From an uncultured Oscillospiraceae bacterium (GTDB lineage Bacteria; Bacillota; Clostridia; Oscillospirales; Acutalibacteraceae): DNA of 18,641 nucleotides. The stretch covers positions 1 to 18,641 of the forward strand of contig URPQ01000037.1 in assembly GCA_900549755.1 (NCBI GenBank). Direction: 5' to 3'. The notes beneath the pieces were generated by a model. That model was not told the origin of the DNA and did not search any database. It saw nothing but the letters and a program-made list of their open reading frames with translations. Below, piece after piece: positions 7,333 to 15,346 of the stretch; within the stretch, counting starts at the first letter, position 1, and the number at the start of each line of letters is the position of its first letter. Both the position numbers and the translations under genes were made by a program.

Positions 7333-8087
7333 TGGTAGTATTTGATAAACCCCACGCGCTGACAGACGCGCCGTTCCATTATTGCCCCGGCTGCACTCAC
7401 GGTATAGTACACCGTCTTGTAGCGGAGGTTATTGACGAATTAGGTATAGAGGGTAAAACCGTAGGCATAGCGCCCGTGGGCTGCTCGGTTTTGGCTTATA
7501 ACTATTTTAACTGCGATATGATTGAGGCGTCTCACGGCAGAGCGCCCGCGGTTGCAACGGGCGTTAAGCGCGCCGAGCCCGACAATATAGTATTTACATA
7601 CCAGGGCGACGGAGATTTAGCGTCAATAGGTATGGCTGAAACGGTGCACTCCGCCGCGAGAAACGAAAACATAACCGTTATATTTATAAATAACGCAATA
7701 TACGGTATGACAGGCGGACAAATGGCGCCCACTTCCCTGCCCGGTCAGGTAACGCAGACCTCCCCCTACGGCAGAGACGTAACGCAGTGCGGTTACCCCG
7801 TTAAGGTGTGCGAGCTGCTGTCACAGCTTGACGGCGCGGAATATTTGGAGCGCGTTGCCGTAAACAACGTTAAAAATGTTAAAAACGCGAAAAAAGCTAT
7901 TAAAAAGGCTTTCCAGAATCAGATAGACGGCAAGGGCTTTTCGCTTGTAGAGGTTATTTCAAGCTGCCCGACCAACTGGGGGCTTACCCCGCAGAACGCC
8001 CTTAAATGGATAGAGGAAAAAATGATACCCTACTATCCCCTCGGCGTTTATAAGGACAGGTCAGCCGCAAAGGAGGAAACAAAATGA
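7332..8087 (+). CDS. 2-oxoacid:ferredoxin oxidoreductase beta subunit (thiamine diphosphate-binding)
   Basis: This 251-residue beta subunit holds the catalytic cofactor. The thiamine diphosphate motif is GDGD (92-95) followed about 24 residues later by INN (119-121). CPGC at 18-21 and the APVGC segment at 47-51 are typical of this subunit. Translation should start at the ATG at 7332, which overlaps the stop of the alpha gene by one base and has GGAGGTG just upstream; a longer in-frame reading back to 7224 lies inside vorB and is not credible. It overlaps the gamma gene by four bases (ATGA), so alpha, beta and gamma are translationally coupled. Confidence 0.92.
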   Translation: MVVFDKPHALTDAPFHYCPGCTHGIVHRLVAEVIDELGIEGKTVGIAPVGCSVLAYNYFNCDMIEASHGRAPAVATGVKRAEPDNIVFTYQGDGDLASIGMAETVHSAARNENITVIFINNAIYGMTGGQMAPTSLPGQVTQTSPYGRDVTQCGYPVKVCELLSQLDGAEYLERVAVNNVKNVKNAKKAIKKAFQNQIDGKGFSLVEVISSCPTNWGLTPQNALKWIEEKMIPYYPLGVYKDRSAAKEETK

Positions 8088-8617
8088 GCACAACGCAGTA
8101 TTTATTCGCCGGCTTCGGCGGTCAGGGCATACTTTTTGCGGGAAAATTTGCGGCGTATAAGGGGCTTATTGAGGAAAAGCAGGTAAGCTGGCTGCCCTCC
8201 TACGGGCCCGAAATGCGCGGCGGCACGGCAAGCTGCTCGGTTATCATAAGCGATAGCCCCGTAGGCTCGCCCATAGTTTCAAAGCCCGATGTTTTAATAG
8301 CCATGAACCTGCCCTCGCTTGACCGCTACGAAAGCGCCGTGGCAGCGGGCGGCACAATATTTGTTGACTCCACGCTGGTTGAGCGCAAGGTAAACCGCAC
8401 CGACGTTACGGCTTATTATGTGCCCGCAACCCGCCTTGCAAACGAAAACGGCATACCCACCCTTGCGAATATGATACTTATGGGCAATATTTTAAAGGTT
8501 ATGGGCGAATTTAAAGAGGAAAGCGTTTCAGCGGCGCTTAAAAAGGTTATTTCCGCAAAGCACGCCGATATGCTGGACGTAAACCTAAAGGCGCTTAAAA
8601 CAGGCGCAGAGCTTTGA
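8084..8617 (+). CDS. 2-oxoacid:ferredoxin oxidoreductase gamma subunit
   Basis: This 177-residue gamma subunit of the pyruvate/ketoisovalerate oxidoreductase family opens with the conserved GFGGQGI (10-16) and has the SYGPEMRGG segment near residues 39-47. It completes the four-subunit complex with the delta, alpha and beta products encoded immediately upstream. The start overlaps the beta stop as ATGA and is preceded by AGGAGG. Length is normal for a free-standing gamma subunit. Confidence 0.92.
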   Translation: MSTTQYLFAGFGGQGILFAGKFAAYKGLIEEKQVSWLPSYGPEMRGGTASCSVIISDSPVGSPIVSKPDVLIAMNLPSLDRYESAVAAGGTIFVDSTLVERKVNRTDVTAYYVPATRLANENGIPTLANMILMGNILKVMGEFKEESVSAALKKVISAKHADMLDVNLKALKTGAEL

Positions 8618-8634
8618 AAGGAACGGTGTTAAAA

Positions 8635-9699
8635 ATGGATATTAAAATTACAAAGGCTCCCGTTTTAAAGGAAAAGCCCGACAGCAGTACCTTAGGCTTC
8701 GGCAGAATTTTCACCGACCATATGTTTATGATGGACTATTCGCGCGAGGAGGGCTGGCATAATGCGAGAATTGTGCCGTTCGGCAATATTTCGCTGCACC
8801 CCGCGTCAACCGTGCTGCACTACGGCTCCGAAATATTCGAGGGGCTGAAGGCTTACCGCCGAAAGGACGGCAAGGTGCAGCTTTTCCGCCCGACCGAGAA
8901 TATAAAGCGTATGAACAACTCTGCCGAGCGCCTATGCCTGCCGCAGATACCCGAAGATGACTTTATGCAGATATTGGATACCTTTATAAGCCTTGAGCAG
9001 GACTGGGTACCCTCGGCAGAGGGCACTTCCCTTTACATTCGCCCCTTTATGTTCGGTAACGATGAAAACTTAGGCGTTCACGCGGTTCATCACGCAACCT
9101 TTGTTATTATCCTCTCCCCTGTGGGCAGCTATTACAAAGAGGGCATTAACCCCGTTAAAATTATGATTGAGGATAAGGACGTGCGCGCGGTACGCGGCGG
9201 CACGGGCTACGCTAAGTGCGGCGGAAACTATGCCGCAAGCAACCGCGCGGGCGAAAAAGCCGAGGAAAAGGGCTATTCGCAGGTTTTGTGGCTTGACGGC
9301 GTAGAGCGCAAGTATATTGAAGAAGTGGGCGCTATGAACGTTATGTTCAAAATTGACGGCGAAATAGTAACCCCAGCGCTTACAGGCTCAATACTCCCCG
9401 GTATTACCCGCAAATCCTGCATAGAGGTTTTAAAGAGTGAGGGCTACACCGTAAGCGAGCGGCTTTTGAGCGTGGATGAGCTCGGCGAGGCGCTTAAAAA
9501 CGGCAAGCTTGAAGAGGCCTGGGGCTGCGGCACTGCGGCGGTAGTATCCCCCATAGGCGAGCTTTGCTATAAGGACGTTAAGTATACCATTAACGGCGGC
9601 AAAATAGGCGAGGTCACGCAGCACCTTTACGATACCTTAACAGGTATTCAGTGGGGCAGGCTGCCCGATACAAAGGGCTGGACGCACCCGATAAAATAA
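8635..9699 (+). CDS. ilvE: Branched-chain amino acid aminotransferase
   Basis: This 354-residue fold-type IV PLP aminotransferase exchanges the amino group between glutamate and branched-chain 2-oxoacids. FEGLKAYR (68-75) and TGYAKCGGNYAASN (190-203), with K194 as the expected PLP lysine, identify the larger BCAT type. The start is ATG 8635; TTG 8614 and GTG 8626 are in frame but lie on or too close to the AAAGGA site at 8617-8622. It is the last gene before the terminator at 9720. In this operon it would aminate the 2-oxoacid made by VOR, or supply VOR if the pathway runs towards breakdown. The symbol is by function; other BCAT genes may exist elsewhere in the genome. Confidence 0.9.
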   Translation: MDIKITKAPVLKEKPDSSTLGFGRIFTDHMFMMDYSREEGWHNARIVPFGNISLHPASTVLHYGSEIFEGLKAYRRKDGKVQLFRPTENIKRMNNSAERLCLPQIPEDDFMQILDTFISLEQDWVPSAEGTSLYIRPFMFGNDENLGVHAVHHATFVIILSPVGSYYKEGINPVKIMIEDKDVRAVRGGTGYAKCGGNYAASNRAGEKAEEKGYSQVLWLDGVERKYIEEVGAMNVMFKIDGEIVTPALTGSILPGITRKSCIEVLKSEGYTVSERLLSVDELGEALKNGKLEEAWGCGTAAVVSPIGELCYKDVKYTINGGKIGEVTQHLYDTLTGIQWGRLPDTKGWTHPIK

Positions 9700-9719
9700 T
9701 GCGGAACAATTGAAAATCC

Positions 9720-9762
9720 CCCCTGCTGTTATCAATTAAGATAGCGGCAGGGGTGCCTTTTT
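9720..9762 (+). terminator. Terminator of the VOR/aminotransferase operon
   Basis: A 14-bp hairpin (arms 9720-9733 and 9740-9753, six-base loop) is followed by five T residues at 9758-9762. It separates the amino acid block from the housekeeping operon. Confidence 0.9.
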
Positions 9763-9782
9763 CGTTTCAAAATAATCATTGA

Positions 9783-9811
9783 TTGACAAAACCCCTCACG
9801 CGTTATAAAAT
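9783..9811 (+). promoter_or_regulatory. Sigma-A promoter before the YcxB remnant and tsaE operon
   Basis: TTGACA (9783-9788) and TAAAAT (9806-9811) are 17 bases apart. No other good promoter is visible before tsaE, so this one probably drives the decayed first gene and then tsaE, tsaB, rpiB and perhaps upp. Confidence 0.8.
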
Positions 9812-9831
9812 AATAATCGGAGGGGTTTAAT

Positions 9832-10207
9832 ATGAAATTTCAGTTCAATATAGATTTAACCGATAAGGATTATGTTGATTTTAATATTTTTTGGCAGACA
9901 AAATCCCGCTACGGCAAAAATCCAGATAAAAGCCCTTATAAAAAACGGAAAACCGCCCTATTCGCCCCATTCGGTGCTTACCTTTTATGAGGACTGCTTT
10001 ACAGAGGAAACAGAGGATAATAAAACCGAAACCAAATATTCGGGAATTGACAGAATAAGCATTGTTGAAAACAAGCTGATTATGATTCATACCAACTCGG
10101 TGCAGGCTTATCTGCTGCCCGCAATCTGTTTCGGCTCAGATATAAAATATAACCTCTTTAAAGACTTTATAAAAACAAAGTGCGCCGCCGTTGATACATA
10201 TAAATAA
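9832..10207 (+). pseudogene. Frameshifted, internally deleted YcxB-like protein gene
   Basis: A well-placed start (ATG 9832 after GGAGGGG) opens a frame of only 52 codons ending at 9990. Its first 28 residues (MKFQFNIDLTDKDYVDFNIF...) resemble the amino end of YcxB-like proteins. A second frame, shifted by one base, stays open to the stop at 10205-10207. From about 9975 it encodes what looks like the carboxy-terminal YcxB domain (LTFYEDCFTEE ... SVQAYLLPAICF). The pair of membrane segments normally between these parts is absent. The simplest reading is a deletion plus a frameshift in a former membrane protein of unknown function. It ends 10 bases before tsaE, so its transcript may still matter as the leader of that operon. 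A sequencing error could account for the frameshift but not for the missing middle. Confidence 0.65.
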
Positions 10208-10217
10208 AGGTGAAAAA

Positions 10218-10670
10218 ATGAAAAAATACACAACAAAATCCCCCGAAGAAACTGAAAGCATAGGCTTTCGGCTGGCGCAAACCCTGCGCGGCGGCGAGGT
10301 TATAGCCTTTCGCGGGGGTCTCGGAATGGGCAAAACCTGCTTTACGCGGGGGCTGGCGCGCGGGCTCGGCTTTACGGGCACGGTCACGTCCCCTACCTTT
10401 GCGCTTATAAACGAATATATCGGCGGCAGGCTGCCGCTTTACCATTTTGATATGTACCGAATTTCGGGGTGGGAAGACCTTTATTCCACCGGCTTTTTTG
10501 AGTACGCAGAGCAAGGCGGAGTAATAGCGGCTGAGTGGAGCGAAAACATTGAAAACGCACTGCCCGCGGGCACTATAACCGTCAGCTTTGAACAAACGGG
10601 CGAAAACGAACGCGTGATAAATATTGACGGCGCGTGCGATCTTGATTTAACGGAGACTGAAACACAATGA
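10218..10670 (+). CDS. tsaE: tRNA threonylcarbamoyladenosine biosynthesis ATPase TsaE
   Basis: This 150-residue TsaE ATPase drives turnover of the TsaB-TsaD complex that makes N6-threonylcarbamoyladenosine at position 37 of ANN-decoding tRNAs. It has Walker A GGLGMGKT (33-40), SPTFALINEY (58-67), YHFDMYRI (75-82) and EWSENI (106-111), all hallmarks of the family, and normal length. The start is ATG 10218 after AAAGGTG; an in-frame reading from 10191 would begin inside the YcxB remnant. It overlaps tsaB by four bases. Confidence 0.96.
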   Translation: MKKYTTKSPEETESIGFRLAQTLRGGEVIAFRGGLGMGKTCFTRGLARGLGFTGTVTSPTFALINEYIGGRLPLYHFDMYRISGWEDLYSTGFFEYAEQGGVIAAEWSENIENALPAGTITVSFEQTGENERVINIDGACDLDLTETETQ

Positions 10671-11383
10671 AAATACTTTCTCTTGAATGTACGGCGGGTC
10701 CTGCCTCTGCCGCAATAACCGAGGACGGGCAGGTTATAGCATCCGCCTTTGTAAACGTAAAGCTTACCCACTCGCAAACCCTTTTGCCTATGGCAGAGGG
10801 GCTTTTTGCCGCGGCAAGGCTTAATTTGCAGGATATTGACGGGCTGGCTATAAACGCAGGTCCCGGCTCGTTTACCGGGGTGCGCATAGGCATAAGCGCC
10901 GCAAAGGGGCTTGCCGCCGTGCGGAATTTGCCCTGCGCAGGGGTCTCTACTCTTTTATCGCTCGCCTTTAACTACCGCGATACCGATTGCATTGTGTGCG
11001 CGGTTATGGACGCGCGCTGCAACCAGGTATACAACGCGATTTTTGAAATTTCGGGCGGCAAAATTACCCGCCTGTGCGAGGACAGAGCGGTTTTATGCGA
11101 AGAACTTGCGGAAAATTTAAAAAAAGTGTCGCAAAACGGAGAAAAACGTGTTATAATAGTGGGCGACGGAACAGACGTGTTCTTCCCGTTTGCCGAAAAT
11201 ATACCCGGCGTTTGTAAATCGGCGCCCGAGCGCAGGTATCAAAACGCGGTATCCGCAGCACTTGCGGCGGAGGATATATTTAAAAACGGCTTATCCGTAA
11301 CGCCGGACAAGCTGCTGCCCGTATATTTAAGGCTGCCCCAGGCAGAACGCGAGCTTAAAAAGAAAAAAGAGGTGAGCTTATGA
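10667..11383 (+). CDS. tsaB: tRNA threonylcarbamoyladenosine biosynthesis protein TsaB
   Basis: This 238-residue ASKHA-fold protein partners TsaD in the tRNA t6A transferase complex. Diagnostic segments are HSQTLLPM (35-42) and GPGSFTGVRIG (65-75). It overlaps tsaE at one end and rpiB at the other by ATGA, so translation is coupled across all three. The rimI and tsaD genes that often follow are not present here. Confidence 0.95.
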   Translation: MKILSLECTAGPASAAITEDGQVIASAFVNVKLTHSQTLLPMAEGLFAAARLNLQDIDGLAINAGPGSFTGVRIGISAAKGLAAVRNLPCAGVSTLLSLAFNYRDTDCIVCAVMDARCNQVYNAIFEISGGKITRLCEDRAVLCEELAENLKKVSQNGEKRVIIVGDGTDVFFPFAENIPGVCKSAPERRYQNAVSAALAAEDIFKNGLSVTPDKLLPVYLRLPQAERELKKKKEVSL

Positions 11384-11826
11384 AAATAGCAGTAGGCTGT
11401 GATCACGGCGGCTTTGAGCATAAAAACGCAATAGTCGAGCACTTAAAAGCCGAAGGCTTTGAGGTGGAGGATTTCGGCATATACGAAAATAAATCGGTCG
11501 ATTACCCCGAAATAGCGCTTAAGGTTGCAAACAGCATTAAAAACGGCGAAAACGAGCTGGGAATACTTATTTGCGGCACAGGCATAGGTATGTCGCTTGC
11601 GGCAAATAAGGTGAACGGTATACGCGCCGCCGCCTGCAGCGAGCATTTCTCGGCAAAATACACCAGACTTCACAATAACTCCAACATATTATGTCTCGGC
11701 GGCAGAGTAATAGGTATAGGCACGGCGCTTGAGCTGTGCGATATTTTTGTCAACACCGGGTTTGAGGGCGGGCGTCACCAAAGACGCATTGATATGATAA
11801 CCGAAATTGAAAAATCAAATTCCTGA
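11380..11826 (+). CDS. rpiB: Ribose-5-phosphate isomerase B
   Basis: This 148-residue RpiB/LacA-family sugar phosphate isomerase interconverts ribose 5-phosphate and ribulose 5-phosphate in the pentose phosphate pathway. The catalytic cysteine is C65 in ICGTGIGMS, with CDHGG at 7-11 and the phosphate-binding stretch RLHNNSN at 96-102. Its product feeds PRPP synthesis, which fits the neighbouring upp gene. The related LacA/LacB isomerases are unlikely, because the gene stands alone outside a lactose or galactose cluster. Confidence 0.95.
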   Translation: MKIAVGCDHGGFEHKNAIVEHLKAEGFEVEDFGIYENKSVDYPEIALKVANSIKNGENELGILICGTGIGMSLAANKVNGIRAAACSEHFSAKYTRLHNNSNILCLGGRVIGIGTALELCDIFVNTGFEGGRHQRRIDMITEIEKSNS

Positions 11827-11840
11827 AGGAGCAGCAAAAA

Positions 11841-12473
11841 ATGAAAGATAACGTATTTATTATGGACCACCCGCTTATTCAGCATAAACTTTCCATCCTG
11901 CGTGATGAAAAAACAGGCTCTAAGCAATTCCGCGAGCTTGTAAGCGAAATTGCAATGCTTATGTGCTATGAATCAACAAGAGACCTGCCGCTTACCGAGG
12001 TTGAAATCAAAACCCCCATAACCACTGCCAAAACCAAAAAACTTGCCGGCAGAAAAATGGCGTTTGTACCCATTTTAAGAGCGGGGCTCGGCATGGTAGA
12101 CGGCGTTTTAAGCCTTATTCCGGCGGCTAAGGTGGGTCATATAGGTATGTACCGCGACCCCGAAACACACAAGCCGGTTGATTACTACTGCAAGCTGCCC
12201 GCCGACCTTAACGAGCGTGATGTTTTTGTGCTTGACCCCATGCTTGCAACGGGCGGCAGCGCTATTGACGCGGTTACAAGAATAAAGGAATTTAACCCCA
12301 AGCGCATTAAGTTTATGTGCATTATAGCCGCTCCCGAGGGAATTGAGGCGTTCACCGCCGCTCACCCCGACGTGCCGGTTTACTGTGCGGGGCTTGACGA
12401 TCATCTTAATGACCACTGCTACATAGTTCCCGGTCTCGGCGACGCAGGCGACCGTATTTTCGGTACAAAATAA
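11841..12473 (+). CDS. upp: Uracil phosphoribosyltransferase
   Basis: This 210-residue enzyme makes UMP from uracil and PRPP in pyrimidine salvage. The PRPP-binding loop is DPMLATGGSA (132-141), PILRAGLGM lies at 77-85, and the protein closes with the family-typical GDAGDRIFGTK. The start follows GAAGGAG and lies 14 bases after rpiB, so the two are very likely co-transcribed. The terminator at 12487 closes the operon. Confidence 0.97.
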   Translation: MKDNVFIMDHPLIQHKLSILRDEKTGSKQFRELVSEIAMLMCYESTRDLPLTEVEIKTPITTAKTKKLAGRKMAFVPILRAGLGMVDGVLSLIPAAKVGHIGMYRDPETHKPVDYYCKLPADLNERDVFVLDPMLATGGSAIDAVTRIKEFNPKRIKFMCIIAAPEGIEAFTAAHPDVPVYCAGLDDHLNDHCYIVPGLGDAGDRIFGTK

Positions 12474-12486
12474 GCAGAAATAAAGC

Positions 12487-12530
12487 ATTTCCCCGAGCTT
12501 TGACTAATGCCAAAGCTCGGGGAAATTTTT
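12487..12530. terminator. Bidirectional terminator between upp and the AraC-like remnant
   Basis: A 16-bp perfect hairpin has arms at 12487-12502 and 12511-12526, a T run at 12526-12530 for the plus strand and A-rich sequence on the other side. It can serve upp from the left and the minus-strand remnant from the right. Confidence 0.88.
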
Positions 12531-12532
12531 AA

Positions 12533-12867
12533 TTAGGAATTATAAATCTTTTTAACCGGACGGACGTATTTCCGGAATTTTTTGCAATCGTGGTAAAAAT
12601 AAAACACTCTGCCGGGGGTTGTATCAAGCTCATAGCCGCTGCTTTCATAGTCGAACCCCTTCATTGCCCGCTCAATTTCCGCCTCAACCTCGGCGTTCTG
12701 CGTTTCAAAATCAAAGGGTCCGTGCTCAAAAACAATATATTCCCCTGCGGGCACATCCATAATAAGCATTTGCGGCGGAATTTCTCCCGAATAATCCCGC
12801 GGCAGCCGCACACCGTTTCGCTGTCCCGCACGTCCCTTAGTGCAAAGGCAAGCCGCCTGTTTGCCAT
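12533..12867 (-). pseudogene. Remnant of an AraC-family regulator effector-binding domain
   Basis: On the minus strand, a frame open from 12874 (GTG) to the stop at 12533 encodes GVRLPRDYSGEIPPQMLIMDVPAG followed by EYIVFEHGPFDF and a tail ending YVRPVKKIYNS. This resembles the carboxy-terminal effector-binding domain of some clostridial AraC-type regulators. The HTH part and most of the domain are missing. The best start signals, ATG 12867 with GGCGGGTG upstream and a good promoter, lie in a different frame that runs only to 12661. That suggests an internal deletion joined the original start to the last quarter of the gene. A short free-standing effector-domain protein starting at GTG 12874 cannot be excluded. 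Confidence 0.5.
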
Positions 12868-12898
12868 ATTGCACCCGCCTTTTTACCTTACCGCCTTT

Positions 12899-12927
12899 AT
12901 AATACCATAATCGGGTTTTAATGTAAA
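12899..12927 (-). promoter_or_regulatory. Minus-strand promoter of the AraC-like remnant
   Basis: On the minus strand TTTACA (12927-12922) and TATTAT (12904-12899) are 17 bases apart, upstream of the ATG at 12867. It is divergent from the ABC transporter promoter eight bases away. This arrangement is common for a regulator and its target, so the lost regulator may once have controlled the transporter. Confidence 0.65.
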
Positions 12928-12934
12928 CTTATTG

Positions 12935-12963
12935 TTGAAAAATGCGGCGGGCGGTCGTATAAT
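12935..12963 (+). promoter_or_regulatory. Sigma-A promoter of the ABC transporter operon
   Basis: TTGAAA (12935-12940) and a consensus TATAAT (12958-12963) have a 17-base spacer, giving a start just before the AGGAGG ribosome binding site of the ATPase gene at 12989. Confidence 0.82.
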
Positions 12964-12988
12964 GAAACGTGCATAGGAGGAGAGATTT

Positions 12989-13693
12989 ATGCTTAAAATT
13001 GAAAATCTTACTAAGGTATACGGCGATAAAAAAGCCGTGGACGATTTAAGCCTGCACATAGCCCCCGGCGAGATTTACGGCTTTATAGGTCATAACGGCG
13101 CGGGAAAAACCACCACGCTTAAATCCGTTGCGGGAATTTTACAGTTTGACGCGGGCGAGATATACATAAACGGAAAATCCGTTAAAGAGCAGCCGCTTGA
13201 ATGTAAAAAAGAAATTGCCTATATTCCCGATAATCCCGATTTATACGATTTTATGAGCGGAATTAAATACCTTAATTTCATAGCGGATATTTTCGGTGTC
13301 AGCGCAGAGGACCGCGCGGTGCGCATTAAAAAATATGCCGATACCTTTGAGCTGACCGATAGCCTGGCAGAGCCTGTTGCCGCCTATTCCCACGGAATGA
13401 AGCAAAAGCTTGCAATAATAGCGGCGTGGCTGCACACCCCGAGGCTTATAATAATGGATGAACCCTTTGTGGGGCTTGACCCGAAAGCCGCGCATATTCT
13501 TAAAGAAATGATGCGCGAGGAATGTGACAACGGCGGCGCGATATTCTTTTCCACCCACGTTTTGGAGGTTGCCGAAAAGCTTTGTGATAAGGTTGCCATT
13601 ATAAAGGCGGGCAGGCTTATACGCTCGGGCACAATGGAAGAAGTAAAGGGCGACGCATCCCTTGAACAGGTATTCCTTGAGCTGGAGGATTGA
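12989..13693 (+). CDS. ABC transporter ATP-binding protein
   Basis: This is a 234-residue nucleotide-binding subunit. Walker A is GHNGAGKTT (34-42), the signature is the degenerate SHGMKQK (134-140), Walker B is LIIMDEP (153-159) and the switch histidine is H190 in STH. The Q-loop position reads IPDNP, a variant common in ABC-2-type exporters. It should pair with the permease whose start lies three bases after its stop. The substrate cannot be told; export of a drug, peptide or lipid is typical of this class. The truncated AraC-like gene lies divergently upstream. Confidence 0.93.
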   Translation: MLKIENLTKVYGDKKAVDDLSLHIAPGEIYGFIGHNGAGKTTTLKSVAGILQFDAGEIYINGKSVKEQPLECKKEIAYIPDNPDLYDFMSGIKYLNFIADIFGVSAEDRAVRIKKYADTFELTDSLAEPVAAYSHGMKQKLAIIAAWLHTPRLIIMDEPFVGLDPKAAHILKEMMREECDNGGAIFFSTHVLEVAEKLCDKVAIIKAGRLIRSGTMEEVKGDASLEQVFLELED

Positions 13694-13695
13694 GT

Positions 13696-15288
13696 ATGGT
13701 TAAAATACTTCTTAAAAAGCAGTTCACCGAAATATTCCGTGCCTATTTTTACGACGCTAAGAAAAACAAAGCCCGCTCTAAGGCGGCGGTTACGGGATAT
13801 ATAGTGCTGTTTGTATTTTTAATGGTGGGTATTCTCGGCGGAATGTTCACCTATTTATCGGTTGCGCTTTGCAAGCCGCTTTCGGCAGCGGGGCTCGGCT
13901 GGCTCTATTTTGCAATAATGGGCATTATTTCTATATTGCTCGGCGCTTTCGGCAGCGTGTTCAATACCTATTCGGGGCTTTACCTCGCAAAGGATAACGA
14001 CCTGCTTTTATCTATGCCCATACCCGTGGGCACTATTATGATTTCCCGCCTGCTCGGGGTCTACCTTATGGGGCTTATGTATTCGGGCGTGGTGCTTATT
14101 CCCGCGGCAGCGGTTTATATTATAATCGGGTCGCACAGCCTGCCCGCCGTTATCGGCTGCATTTTGCTTGTGCTTTTAATTTCGGTTTTTGTGCTTACCC
14201 TTTCAAGCGCGCTCGGCTGGGTAGTGGCAAAAATAAGCTTAAAGCTGAAAAACAAAAGCTTTATTACCGTAATAGTATCGCTGCTGTTTTTCGGGGCTTA
14301 TTATTTTGTCTGCTTTAAGGCGCAGGATATTATAAGCGATTTAATAGTGAACGCCGCAAAATACGGCGATAAAATAAAAGGCTCGGCATACCCCATTTAC
14401 CTTTTCGGCAGAGTGGGAACGGGTGATTTTGTTGCAATGATTATTGTTTCGGCAGTTGTTTTGCTGCTGTTTGCGCTTATGTGGGCGCTTATTTCCCGCA
14501 GTTTTTTGAAAATTGCAACCGCCACGGGCAAAACGGCAAAGAAAAAGTACCGCGAGACCGTCGCTCGGAAAAAGAGCGTACAGTCGGCGCTTTTGCACAA
14601 GGAGTTTTCGCGGTTTGTATCAAGCCCCAATTATATGCTAAACTGCGGGCTGGGAATTTTGCTGCTGCCGGTTTTGGGCGTAGCCCTGCTCATAAAGGGC
14701 AATACGCTTATGCTTGTAATGAACGAGCTTTTCGGCAAAAATTCGGGCAGCGCGGTTATACTGCTGTTTACCGCGGTGTGCGCAGCCGCCTCAATGAATG
14801 ATATGGCGGCGCCCTCAATTTCGCTTGAGGGCAAGTCGCTTTGGACCCTGCAGTCGCTGCCGGTAAAGCCGCTTGACGTATTAAGGGCAAAGCTTAATAT
14901 GCAGCTTATTTTAACGGGCGCGCCGGTTATATTCTGTATGCTTTGCGCGGCGTTTATGTTCACTCCCCTGCAATTTGCCGCGGCGTTTGTTTCGGCGCTT
15001 ACATTCGTGCTGCTTTTGGCGCTTTTCGATTTGTTTGTAGGGCTTAAAATGCCCAACCTTAACTGGACGAGCGAAATAACCCCCATAAAGCAGAGCGGCG
15101 GCGTTATGATAGCTATGTTCGGCGGATTTATTTATGTAGGAATTTACTGCGCGCTGTTCTTTACGGTAGGTCACAAAATCGGCGCGGTGCCGTTTTTGCT
15201 TGCCGTGGGCGCGGTTAATTTAATTTTATCCGTCCTTATTTATTCGTGGCTCAAGAAAAAGGGCTGCAAAACCTTAGCGGAGCTTTAA
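13696..15288 (+). CDS. ABC transporter permease
   Basis: This 530-residue integral membrane protein has many hydrophobic segments, including clusters at roughly residues 30-60, 70-95, 110-175, 190-210, 245-270, 315-340, 350-370, 400-450 and 470-520. A basic amino end (KILLKKQFTEIF) comes first and a short cytoplasmic linker of basic residues lies at about 275-300. The size and pattern fit large ABC-2-type exporter permeases. The start is ATG 13696, with GGAGG at 13684-13688 inside the end of the ATPase gene; an in-frame TTG at 13690 is less likely. The exported substrate is unknown. Confidence 0.88.
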   Translation: MVKILLKKQFTEIFRAYFYDAKKNKARSKAAVTGYIVLFVFLMVGILGGMFTYLSVALCKPLSAAGLGWLYFAIMGIISILLGAFGSVFNTYSGLYLAKDNDLLLSMPIPVGTIMISRLLGVYLMGLMYSGVVLIPAAAVYIIIGSHSLPAVIGCILLVLLISVFVLTLSSALGWVVAKISLKLKNKSFITVIVSLLFFGAYYFVCFKAQDIISDLIVNAAKYGDKIKGSAYPIYLFGRVGTGDFVAMIIVSAVVLLLFALMWALISRSFLKIATATGKTAKKKYRETVARKKSVQSALLHKEFSRFVSSPNYMLNCGLGILLLPVLGVALLIKGNTLMLVMNELFGKNSGSAVILLFTAVCAAASMNDMAAPSISLEGKSLWTLQSLPVKPLDVLRAKLNMQLILTGAPVIFCMLCAAFMFTPLQFAAAFVSALTFVLLLALFDLFVGLKMPNLNWTSEITPIKQSGGVMIAMFGGFIYVGIYCALFFTVGHKIGAVPFLLAVGAVNLILSVLIYSWLKKKGCKTLAEL

Positions 15289-15296
15289 ATTAAAAG

Positions 15297-15346
15297 AGCG
15301 TTGGTTTCTCTATTTTGGCAGAAACCAACGCTTTTAAGTTTTTTAG
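15297..15346 (+). terminator. Terminator of the ABC transporter operon
   Basis: A 13-bp perfect hairpin (arms 15297-15309 and 15320-15332) is followed by a T-rich run at 15331-15344. The end of the cytidine deaminase remnant on the other strand meets it at 15343. Confidence 0.82.
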
